From Oscillospiraceae bacterium (GTDB lineage Bacteria > Bacillota > Clostridia > Oscillospirales > Acutalibacteraceae), in contig WRDE01000160.1 in the NCBI GenBank assembly GCA_009783605.1, positions 1 to 5,565 on the forward strand: a stretch of 5,565 nucleotides of DNA, given 5' to 3'. Shown in pieces: positions 1 to 5,215 of the stretch (the first letter of the stretch is position 1; each line of letters begins with the position of its first letter). Both the position numbers and the translations under genes were made by a program. Below the pieces are notes generated by a model. That model did no database searches. It saw only the letters and a program-made list of their open reading frames with translations, and was not told the DNA's origin.

Positions 1-1097
1 TGCGGCGAACACAGCCGCAGCATGACTAATTCCATCTCCACCCGCCGGGAAGCGCCGCTCCGCAGCCGGTCGGCGCCCCGCTGCAGCACATCCATACAGT
101 GCAGAATCGCCGGCAACGGATATTTCTCCGCCTCCGCCCGCAGCCGCCCGATCTCGTCCGACGAAGCCACTACCAGCCCGCCGGGATCGGCTACACTCTT
201 GACCACCATCAAATTGCGGTAAAAATACACCAAATCGGCGCACAGCCGCTCCATATCCCGGGAGGAGGCGTACAGTTTGTCCACGATTTCCAGCGCCGCG
301 GCGCCATTGCTCTCCAATACCGCCGCCGACAGCTCATACAGGCAGTCGTCTCCGGCCAGCCCGGCGGTATCCACCACCACCGCGGCGGTGACCTGTTTTA
401 TGCCTTCGGCCTCCTCCGCCCTCGACAGGCATTGATCCAACAGCGACAGCGCGTCCCGCATTCCGCCGTCAGCCAGCCGGGCGATCAGCGCCGCCGCTTC
501 ATTTTCTACGGTAAAATTCTCCTGCCCGGCGATATAGTGGATCCGCGCGGCGATATCGGCGGGGGGGATCCGGTTGAAATCGAACCGCTGGCACCGGGAG
601 AGGATGGTGGCCGGCAATTTATGCGCCTCGGTGGTGGCCAGTACAAAGATGACATGCTCCGGCGGCTCCTCCAACGTCTTGAGCAGCGCGTTGAAGGCGC
701 CGATTGAGAGCATATGTACCTCGTCGATGATATAGACCCGGTATTTGACGCTGACCGGGGTATAATTGACTTCCTCCCGCAGGTCGCGGATGTTGTCGAC
801 GCCGTTATTGGAAGCGGCGTCGATCTCGACCACGTCGAGGATCGAGCCGTTGTCGATACCGCGGCAGGAATCGCAGGCGTTGCAGGGGTCGCCGTCCCGC
901 AGGTCCAGACAGTTGACCGCTTTGGCCAGAATCTTGGCGCAGCTGGTTTTGCCGGTCCCGCGGGAACCGGTGAACAGATAGGCGTGGGCAATCTTCCCGG
1001 TCCGCATCTCGCCGCGCAGCGCCGCAACGATACCCGGCTGCCCATAGATCTCAGCAAAGGTCTGGGACCGCCATTTTCGGTATAATACCTGATACAT
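1..1097 (-). CDS. dnaX: DNA polymerase III subunit gamma/tau, N-terminal part (truncated by window edge)
   Basis: This is the clamp-loader ATPase subunit that loads the beta sliding clamp during replication in the cytoplasm. Translation from ATG at 1097 gives MYQVLYRKWRSQTFAEIYGQ and stays open for 365 codons to the left edge, so the C-terminal part is missing. Visible AAA+ features are Walker A GSRGTGKT (residues 44-51), a zinc-binding cysteine set (C63, C72, C75, C78), Walker B VYIIDE (121-126), the SRC arginine-finger motif (167-169) and the sensor 2 motif GGMRDALS (211-218, R214). AAGGAG at 1107-1112, about 8 nt upstream, supports the start. The gene lies downstream of the SRP RNA gene, as in Bacillus subtilis. 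Any gamma/tau frameshift site and the tau tail lie outside the window. The leader is unusual, with a duplicated start region (see findings). Identity is essentially certain. Confidence 0.97.
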   Translation of the reverse strand, partial: MYQVLYRKWRSQTFAEIYGQPGIVAALRGEMRTGKIAHAYLFTGSRGTGKTSCAKILAKAVNCLDLRDGDPCNACDSCRGIDNGSILDVVEIDAASNNGVDNIRDLREEVNYTPVSVKYRVYIIDEVHMLSIGAFNALLKTLEEPPEHVIFVLATTEAHKLPATILSRCQRFDFNRIPPADIAARIHYIAGQENFTVENEAAALIARLADGGMRDALSLLDQCLSRAEEAEGIKQVTAAVVVDTAGLAGDDCLYELSAAVLESNGAAALEIVDKLYASSRDMERLCADLVYFYRNLMVVKSVADPGGLVVASSDEIGRLRAEAEKYPLPAILHCMDVLQRGADRLRSGASRRVEMELVMLRLCSP

Positions 1098-1112
1098 GGG
1101 GTGCGCTCCTTA
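1092..1112 (-). promoter_or_regulatory. dnaX Shine-Dalgarno and start region, proximal copy of a 21-bp direct repeat
   Basis: On the minus strand this reads TAAGGAGCGCACCCC followed directly by ATGTAT, so it holds the SD (AAGGAG), an 8-nt spacer and the dnaX start codon. The same 21 bp occur again at 1219-1239. The spacer GCGCACCCC (1098-1106) is exactly complementary to GGGGTGCGC on the minus strand at 1141-1149. The dnaX start could therefore be held in a hairpin. Confidence 0.85.
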
Positions 1113-1220
1113 TTTCATCAAATCGGATAAGTGCGGCGGTGCGCACCCCTGCAAGAAACGCTTCGCGTTTTTGCCTGATTTGATTATTATCGGTTTATCG
1201 GTGAGATCATCTCTGATCAT
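1110..1220 (-). CDS. Possible 36-aa leader ORF upstream of dnaX, function unknown
   Basis: The frame begins at ATG 1220, 12 nt downstream of the AAGGAG in the upstream repeat copy, and ends with TAA at 1110-1112. The stop overlaps the dnaX Shine-Dalgarno (TAAGGAG), an arrangement that would permit translational coupling. The peptide begins MIRDDLTDKPIIIKSGKNAK, continues RFLQGCAPPHLSDLMK and resembles no family I recognise. A competing ATG at 1224, at a better 8-nt spacing, gives only MYDQR. The frame runs through the palindromic segment, so it may be a chance ORF within a repeat. Treat it as a candidate regulatory minicistron at most. Confidence 0.25.
   Translation of the reverse strand: MIRDDLTDKPIIIKSGKNAKRFLQGCAPPHLSDLMK
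1113..1218. repeat. Palindrome-rich segment of about 106 bp between ffs and dnaX (possible small non-autonomous element)
   Basis: The segment is bounded by the two 21-bp direct repeats. It contains an outer inverted pair ATCAAATC (1117-1124) and GATTTGAT (1177-1184). Inside lies a hairpin with stem AAACGC/GCGTTT and loop TTC, extending to about 10 bp with one bulged G (about 1151-1174). It also holds the palindrome GGTGCGCACC (1138-1147). It encodes no recognisable protein. The direct-repeat flanks and internal dyads resemble a MITE-like insertion, but 21 bp would be a long target duplication and the ends are not clean terminal inverted repeats. Assignment as a mobile element is therefore tentative. 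Confidence 0.5.
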
Positions 1221-1239
1221 ACATGGGGTGCGCTCCTTA
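1219..1239 (-). repeat. Upstream perfect copy of the dnaX SD/start region (21-bp direct repeat)
   Basis: This 21-bp stretch is identical to 1092-1112. It carries AAGGAG, the 8-nt GCGCACCCC spacer and ATGTAT. Translation from its ATG (1224) would give only MYDQR before a stop. A second ATG at 1220 opens a 36-codon frame. The copy lies just after the 3' flank of the SRP RNA. It probably arose by duplication of the dnaX start, either as a target duplication during insertion of 1113-1218 or by a local recombination event. Confidence 0.85.
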
Positions 1240-1242
1240 AAA

Positions 1243-1384
1243 ATAAATCCTATTTTCGGGTGAGCGGACAGGTTACCTGCGGCGCACAGACACTGCCGCT
1301 TAATGCTGCTCGGTTCCCCGCCTGACATGGTTCACGATGCGCTGTCGCACAGGACCAATCCGCTCGCCCGAAAATAGGATTTAT
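1243..1384 (-). repeat. 26-bp inverted repeat enclosing the SRP RNA (extended closing stem of the precursor)
   Basis: Arms at 1243-1268 and 1359-1384 are complementary over 26 nt with one mismatch. The inner half is the terminal helix of the SRP RNA. The outer 13 bp are AT-rich (AAATCCTATTTTC on the RNA 5' side). B. subtilis scRNA is known to be matured by RNase III from a precursor, so the outer helix could be a double-strand processing site. On the RNA 3' side it is followed by AUUUUUAA, so it could also help termination. Confidence 0.8.
1257..1370 (-). ncRNA. ffs: Signal recognition particle RNA, short bacterial type (4.5S-like)
   Basis: This is the RNA scaffold of the SRP, which binds the Ffh M domain and acts in co-translational targeting of membrane and secreted proteins. 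On the minus strand the apical domain reads GUGAACCAUGUCAGG, then CGG-GGAA-CCG (1311-1320, GGAA tetraloop at 1314-1317), then AGCAGCAUUAAG. These are the conserved symmetric-loop strands (GUCAGG at 1321-1326 and AGCAGC at 1305-1310) that contact Ffh. The ends pair as GGGCGAGCGGA with UCCGCUCACCC (one mismatch), giving about 114 nt without an Alu domain. Pairing continues outward for about 13 more bp (to 1243 and 1384), which may be a processing stem, and is followed by a short T run. Mature ends are estimated. Its position upstream of dnaX matches Bacillota. Confidence 0.93.
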
Positions 1385-1400
1385 AATTGATTACATCACA

Positions 1401-1414
1401 AGCGCTCCAGCGCT
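1401..1414 (-). other. Small hairpin in the 5' leader of the SRP RNA precursor
   Basis: On the minus strand AGCGCTGGAGCGCT can fold as a 5-bp GC-rich stem, AGCGC/GCGCT, with a four-base loop. It lies immediately downstream of the predicted start of transcription (about 1416-1417). It would be in the part of the precursor removed on maturation. No function is assigned. Confidence 0.4.
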
Positions 1415-1423
1415 GTAGAATAT

Positions 1424-1452
1424 AGTATATACGATGTCGGTGAAAAAATCAA
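1424..1452 (-). promoter_or_regulatory. Promoter of ffs (-35 TTGATT, 17 bp, -10 TATACT)
   Basis: On the minus strand TTGATT (1447-1452) and TATACT (1424-1429) are separated by exactly 17 bp, a good housekeeping sigma match. The sequence just upstream of the -35 (1453-1466) is purely A/T, with an A6 run and T runs, like an UP element of a strong stable-RNA promoter. Predicted transcription start is about 1416-1417. Transcripts may read on into dnaX. Confidence 0.7.
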
Positions 1453-1522
1453 TAAATAAATTTTTTGGGTTGCTCCATTTTCAAGCGGAAGGAATATAAC
1501 CGCACTCAAGCAAGGCTGCATC

Positions 1523-1551
1523 TTGCATTTTATCCAAAGACACGGTATAAT
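1523..1551 (+). promoter_or_regulatory. Promoter of the solute-binding lipoprotein gene (-35 TTGCAT, 17 bp, -10 TATAAT)
   Basis: TTGCAT (1523-1528) and a consensus TATAAT (1546-1551) are separated by 17 bp. The predicted start near 1558 leaves a leader of about 34 nt before ATG 1592. A dyad GCAAG-N7-CTTGC (1510-1526) overlaps the -35 box and could be an operator. This promoter is divergent from the ffs promoter, about 70 bp away. Confidence 0.75.
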
Positions 1552-1591
1552 TTATTAAGGCCCCCAACATACAGAAAGGTTGTGCAGATAT

Positions 1592-3025
1592 ATGAAACGT
1601 CTGATTGCCCTGACAGTGGTTATTTTATTGGTGGTTGTTTTTGGCGGCGGCTGCGGAAACGGTCCCGGCAGTCCCGGCTGGACCGGCAAAATCAAAGGCG
1701 AACCGCCGCCGATTGATCTGGAGGGCGAGGAGATCCTCGTTGTGGACCACCCGGATAACCATAACCGCCGCTGGCAGCGGCATGAGACCAGCAATCCCTA
1801 TAACGACGCCTGGCAGCGGGTATTGGATAATATCGAGCAAAAATGGAACTGCAAAATCAAGCTCAATATCGTCCCTCTTGACTCTATGCTGACCGAGGCG
1901 CTGCCGGAGATCATGGCCGGCGAGAAATACTGCGACATCTTCTGCACCACCCAGTGGCAGTTCGGCCATATGCTGGGCGCCGATCTGATGCGGGATCTCA
2001 ACGAGCTGAGCACCAACTGGGAAAATCCCTGGTGGAATCCGAACATCCGCCGTATCGGCACCATCAACGGCAAGACCTTTGCCGCCAACGGCTCTTTTAT
2101 CTTTGACGCCGTTGACACCTGGATCATCCGGTTCAACTTCGACGTCTGGAATGATCTGAATCTCCCGGACCCTTATGAGATGGTGGAAAACGGCGAGTGG
2201 ACAATGGACCGGCTGATGGATTACAGCAAACGGGCGATGCGGGACAATGACGGCAACGGCATTGTCGATACCCCGGACGACCGCTGGGGCATCGTGGCGC
2301 CGGACGGCGATTTTGCCCGGGCGCTGTATATGAGCGCCGGCAACCAGTATTTTCTTGAGGAAAACGGCAAGATGGTGATGGGCTGCTACGACACAAGGAG
2401 CTTGGATTTTATCGCCAGGATGCGCAAATTTAACCGAGAAGACAAGTCGGTGGCCCCCAACTTCTTCCGGGATATGGGGGAACAGCGGATCCCGATGCAG
2501 GAGCAGATGTTTATGGACGGCCGGACCCTGTTCTATTCCTGCCGGTTGGTGGCCGACCGGCTGCGGAATATGGAGGCCGACTGGGGCGTCCTGCCGATGC
2601 CGAAATATGACGAAGCACAGGAAAGCTACATGAACTGCGTCGATCACAACGCCACCGTCATGGGCATCACCAAAACCCATCCCAACCCCGAAAGCCTCGG
2701 CAAATTGTTGGACGCGATCGGGTTTTACGCGATGGAGTTGGAAAAAATCTACTGGCCGGATTATGAGGAGACCTACTGGCGGCATGAGGAGGATACCCGG
2801 ATCATCGCCGACTATGTCTGCCACGCGGGACGGTACGATATGGCGCTGCTGCTGCAGAACGTCGATCCGGTCTTCCGCACGCCGATGAGTCTGGTTTTTG
2901 ACGCGATGTTCGGCGGTCTTTCGGACATCTCGTCGGCAGTGGAAGCCCGCAAGGAAGCGGTCGATTTCGCCTTGGATAAATATTTTGCGGATTGGCAGGA
3001 AGAGGTCAACCGGGAAAATCAATAA
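1592..3025 (+). CDS. Extracellular solute-binding lipoprotein (sugar-type ABC transporter substrate-binding protein)
   Basis: A 477-residue protein predicted to be anchored outside the membrane and to capture a solute, probably a carbohydrate, for an ABC importer. The N-terminus MKRLIALTVVILLVVVFGGGC has a charged start, a hydrophobic stretch and Cys21 as the likely lipidated residue. The preceding FGGG is a poor lipobox because the -3 residue is G. A Gly/Pro-rich linker follows. Family-like features are an acidic DNDGNGIVDTPDDRWG loop (218-233), resembling a calcium-binding loop, and the C-lobe motif ADWGVLPMPKYDE (329-341). AGAAAGG at 1573-1579 supports ATG 1592. An in-frame TTG at 1580 abuts that SD and cannot use it. 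The gene has its own promoter and terminator, and no permease or ATPase gene is adjacent. The substrate is unknown. Confidence 0.85.
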   Translation: MKRLIALTVVILLVVVFGGGCGNGPGSPGWTGKIKGEPPPIDLEGEEILVVDHPDNHNRRWQRHETSNPYNDAWQRVLDNIEQKWNCKIKLNIVPLDSMLTEALPEIMAGEKYCDIFCTTQWQFGHMLGADLMRDLNELSTNWENPWWNPNIRRIGTINGKTFAANGSFIFDAVDTWIIRFNFDVWNDLNLPDPYEMVENGEWTMDRLMDYSKRAMRDNDGNGIVDTPDDRWGIVAPDGDFARALYMSAGNQYFLEENGKMVMGCYDTRSLDFIARMRKFNREDKSVAPNFFRDMGEQRIPMQEQMFMDGRTLFYSCRLVADRLRNMEADWGVLPMPKYDEAQESYMNCVDHNATVMGITKTHPNPESLGKLLDAIGFYAMELEKIYWPDYEETYWRHEEDTRIIADYVCHAGRYDMALLLQNVDPVFRTPMSLVFDAMFGGLSDISSAVEARKEAVDFALDKYFADWQEEVNRENQ

Positions 3026-3068
3026 AACAGCATACTGGTTTGCGCAATTGCGTTAAAGCGCACAACAA

Positions 3069-3102
3069 AAATACATTCCGCGTCCCATCGCGGAATGTAT
3101 TT
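3069..3102. terminator. Bidirectional intrinsic terminator between convergent genes
   Basis: A 14-bp perfect stem (3069-3082 with 3089-3102; core ATACATTCCGCG) has a six-base loop. On the minus strand it runs into TTTTTGTTGTG, a good tract to end the ffh-rpsP-khpA transcript. On the plus strand it is followed by TTTCTTGTG, weaker but usable for the lipoprotein gene. It lies 44 bp after the lipoprotein stop and 24 bp after the khpA stop. Confidence 0.85.
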
Positions 3103-3125
3103 CTTGTGTATGTGTTGGTTAGCGG

Positions 3126-3359
3126 TTAATCAATCTCCACCGAGATGCGGGTGTCCTTCCGGCTGGCGGCGGCGCGCATGACGATGCGCATGGCTTTGGC
3201 GATACGGCCCTGTTTGCCGATTACGCGGCCCATATCCTCCGGCGCCACATTCAGATGGAACACGATCACGCCGTTTTCGTCCGGCGCGTCCTCGATCACC
3301 TTGACAGCATCGGGGTTATCCACCAACCCCCGGGCAATGGTGAGCAGCAATTCTTTCAT
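3126..3359 (-). CDS. khpA: KH-domain RNA-binding protein KhpA (YlqC family)
   Basis: A 77-residue single KH-domain protein. It begins MKELLLTIARGLVDNPDAVK and carries the RNA-binding loop GKQG (48-51) within VIGKQGRIAKAMRIV, which is diagnostic of the KhpA/YlqC family of small RNA chaperone-like proteins. In some Gram-positives KhpA pairs with KhpB and influences cell division and mRNA fate. The length is normal for the family. It begins 9 bp after the rpsP stop. GGAGGAATAAGG overlaps the end of rpsP and supplies an SD, with AAGG about 7 nt from ATG 3359. It is the last gene of the cluster here, followed by a strong terminator. In B. subtilis the neighbours ylqD, rimM, trmD and rplS follow; they are not here. 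Confidence 0.93.
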   Translation of the reverse strand: MKELLLTIARGLVDNPDAVKVIEDAPDENGVIVFHLNVAPEDMGRVIGKQGRIAKAMRIVMRAAASRKDTRISVEID

Positions 3360-3368
3360 AGCGATACC

Positions 3369-3686
3369 TTATTCCTCCGCGGTTTCTGCGACGGCTTCCT
3401 CCGCCGGCTCCGGTTCTTTTTCGGCTTCCGGCGGGTTGGCGGCCGCGTTGATGCCGGCCTTTTTCAACAGCGCTTTAACGGTGTCGGTTGGCTGTGCGCC
3501 GTTGGCGATCCATTTCCGGGCCTTTTCCACATCCACCTTCAGGTCGATGGGATTTTTCAGCGGGTTGTAATACCCCAGCTCCTCAATAAACCGGCCGTCC
3601 CGGGGATAGCGGGAATCCGCCACCACGATCCGGTAAAACGGAGCCTTCTTCGCGCCCATCCGGCGCAGCCTGATTTTTACTGCCAT
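3369..3686 (-). CDS. rpsP: 30S ribosomal protein S16
   Basis: A small-subunit protein needed for 30S assembly. The N-terminus MAVKIRLRRMGAKKAPFYRI and the following VVADSRYPRDGRFIEELGYYNP are the classic S16 signature. The next segment, KVDVEKARKWIANGAQPTDTV, fits the family. At 105 residues it exceeds the usual 80-90 because of an acidic Ala/Pro/Glu-rich tail (about residues 80-105). AAGGAG at 3695-3700 lies 8 nt before ATG 3686. The gene follows ffh with a 167-bp gap holding a palindromic element and a weak possible promoter, and is tightly linked to khpA. Confidence 0.97.
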   Translation of the reverse strand: MAVKIRLRRMGAKKAPFYRIVVADSRYPRDGRFIEELGYYNPLKNPIDLKVDVEKARKWIANGAQPTDTVKALLKKAGINAAANPPEAEKEPEPAEEAVAETAEE

Positions 3687-3720
3687 TGGTTTGTCTCCTT
3701 TTGGAATGTAAGATGGTTTT

Positions 3721-3750
3721 ATAATATATTACGCTGGGTAATAATATTAA
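3721..3750 (-). promoter_or_regulatory. Weak candidate promoter and AT-rich dyad upstream of rpsP
   Basis: On the minus strand TTAATA (3745-3750) and TATTAT (3721-3726) are 18 bp apart, a poor -35 with a fair -10. The same bases form an imperfect dyad, TAATATATTAC (3722-3732) and GTAATAATATTA (3738-3749), around a 5-bp centre. It could give rpsP-khpA independent transcription, or simply be AT-rich spacer. Confidence 0.3.
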
Positions 3751-3765
3751 CGGTGTATACTGGTT

Positions 3766-3839
3766 GTAGGGGCGGGCCTTGTGTCCGCCCGTGATGTCAA
3801 ATGAGTTTCATCTGCGGCAGGGGCAAGCCCCTGCCCTAC
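3766..3839. repeat. GC-rich double-hairpin (REP-like) element between ffh and rpsP
   Basis: Two hairpins lie back to back. The first is GGGCGG (3770-3775) with CCGCCC (3785-3790). The second is GGCAGGGGC (3816-3824) with GCCCCTGCC (3827-3835). The whole is bounded by GTAGGG (3766-3771) and its complement CCCTAC (3834-3839). The style, GTAGGGGCGGGC plus CCCTAC, resembles dispersed intergenic repeats of many bacteria. There is no T run beyond it, so it is not a classical terminator. It may stabilise the upstream ffh mRNA end. Confidence 0.65.
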
Positions 3840-3853
3840 GCATAACATGTCAA

Positions 3854-5200
3854 TTACTGCAATCCCATCCCGCGCATCACATCCATATTCATCCGCCCTT
3901 TTTTCTTCCCCTTGCCGCCCCGCATCTGTTTCATCATCTGTTTCATCTGGTCATACTGCTTGATCAGCTTGTTGACGTCCTCCACCCGCATACCGCTGCC
4001 GGCGGCGATCCGGCGTTTGCGGGGGGGGTTGATCAGATCCGGCTTGCTCCGCTCCTTCGCGGTCATCGAGAGGATGATGGCTTCCATCCGGTCCATCTGC
4101 TTCATGTCGATATCGGCGTCCTTGATCTGGCGGCCGACCCCGGGGATCATCCCCAGTATGCCTTTGAGATCCCCCATCTTTTTCAGCTGCCGGAACTGGT
4201 CCAGCATATCGTTCATATCAAAGCTGTTCTGGAGGAATTTTTTCTCTAACTCCGCGGCTTCCTTTTCGCTGAACTGCTGCTCGGCTTTTTCGATCAGCGA
4301 GAGGACGTCCCCCATCCCCAATATCCGGGAGGCCATCCGGTCGGGGTGGAACACCTCGAGATCGTCCAATTTCTCGCCGATGCCGGCGAATTTTACCGGC
4401 CGGCCGGTGACCGCCCGCACCGACAGCGCCGCGCCGCCCCGGGTGTCGCCGTCCAATTTGGTCAGCATCACCCCGTCAATGCCCAGCGCCTCATGGAAGG
4501 CGCCGGCGGCATTGACCGCGTCCTGGCCGGTCATGGCGTCCACCACCAACATGATCTCGGCCGGCGACACGGCGGCTTTCACCGCCCGCAGCTCGTCCAT
4601 CAGCTCCTCGTTGATATGCAGCCGGCCGGCGGTGTCAAGAATCACATAATCATTGCCGTAATCCCGGGCGTGGGCCACCGCCTTTTTGGCGATCTCCACC
4701 GGATTGGCGGTGCCCATTTCAAAAACCGGTACGCCGGCTTTTTCGCCGACAACTTGAAGCTGGGTGATCGCCGCCGGGCGGTAGATATCACAGGCCACAA
4801 GCAGCGGCCGGTGCCCCTGGCTTTTCAGCATTTTCCCCAATTTGCCGGCATGGGTGGTCTTGCCGGCGCCCTGTAGCCCGCACATCATGATGATGCAGGG
4901 CGGCTTGGCGGGGGAATTGATCCGGACGGCCTGGCCGCCCATCAACGCGGTCATCTCCTCGTTGACGATCTTGATCACCATCTGGGCCGGCGTCAGGCTC
5001 TCCATCACCTTCTCGCCGATGGCGCGGTCGGCCACCCTGGCGGTAAAATCCTTCGCCACCTTATAGTTGACGTCGGCTTCTAACAGCGCCAGCCGTACCT
5101 CCCGCATCGCGTCCCTGACGTTGGATTCGGTGAGCCGGCCCCGCGACCGCATTTTTTTGAACGCGGCAGCGAGTTTATCGGATAATCCCTCAAATGGCAT
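3854..5200 (-). CDS. ffh: Signal recognition particle GTPase Ffh (SRP54)
   Basis: A complete 448-residue SRP protein. It binds the SRP RNA and signal peptides and, with FtsY, delivers ribosomes to the membrane. The N domain (about 1-95) is followed by the G domain: G1 GLQGAGKTT (108-116), DIYRPAA (138-144), G3 DTAGR (189-193), G4 TKLDG (247-251) and GIGEK (273-277). The methionine-rich M domain (about 325-448) carries the RNA-binding motif RKRRIAAGSG (394-403) and ends in a Lys/Gly/Met-rich tail. Length is typical. AAGGAG at 5207-5212, 6 nt before ATG 5200, supports the start. The gene lies between ylxM and rpsP as in other Bacillota. A C8 run on the coding strand (4021-4028) spans codons 391-394 without disturbing the frame. 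Its RNA partner is encoded about 2.5 kb away. Confidence 0.98.
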   Translation of the reverse strand: MPFEGLSDKLAAAFKKMRSRGRLTESNVRDAMREVRLALLEADVNYKVAKDFTARVADRAIGEKVMESLTPAQMVIKIVNEEMTALMGGQAVRINSPAKPPCIIMMCGLQGAGKTTHAGKLGKMLKSQGHRPLLVACDIYRPAAITQLQVVGEKAGVPVFEMGTANPVEIAKKAVAHARDYGNDYVILDTAGRLHINEELMDELRAVKAAVSPAEIMLVVDAMTGQDAVNAAGAFHEALGIDGVMLTKLDGDTRGGAALSVRAVTGRPVKFAGIGEKLDDLEVFHPDRMASRILGMGDVLSLIEKAEQQFSEKEAAELEKKFLQNSFDMNDMLDQFRQLKKMGDLKGILGMIPGVGRQIKDADIDMKQMDRMEAIILSMTAKERSKPDLINPPRKRRIAAGSGMRVEDVNKLIKQYDQMKQMMKQMRGGKGKKKGRMNMDVMRGMGLQ

Positions 5201-5215
5201 AGTGTACTCCTTTTT

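Noticed and set aside
99..1085. Long plus-strand open frames at 99-707 and 714-1085, and a minus-strand frame at 506-1057
   Set aside because: All overlap dnaX in other frames. The dnaX frame alone shows Walker, zinc and SRC motifs; the others have biased, low-information composition.
1388..1402. An FNR/CRP-like dyad (TTGTGATGTAATCAA on the minus strand) in the ffs leader
   Set aside because: It lies downstream of the predicted ffs start of transcription and fits neither consensus properly (spacing and symmetry are off).
1625..3022. A 465-codon open frame on the minus strand, opposite the lipoprotein gene
   Set aside because: It lies fully antisense to a gene with a clear signal peptide, promoter and family features. 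Its product is rich in His, Val and Arg with no recognisable domain, as expected from the complement of a GC-biased coding strand.
3145..3794. Plus-strand open frames opposite rpsP and khpA
   Set aside because: Shadows of two short, highly conserved genes on the minus strand.
3766..3839. Reading the GC-rich hairpins as a Rho-independent terminator of ffh
   Set aside because: Neither hairpin is followed by a T run on the minus strand, so intrinsic termination is not supported.
3779..4876. Plus-strand open frames at 3779-4249, 3912-4649 and 4346-4876
   Set aside because: They are antisense to ffh, whose frame carries every GTPase and M-domain motif. No start signals or domains support the antisense frames.
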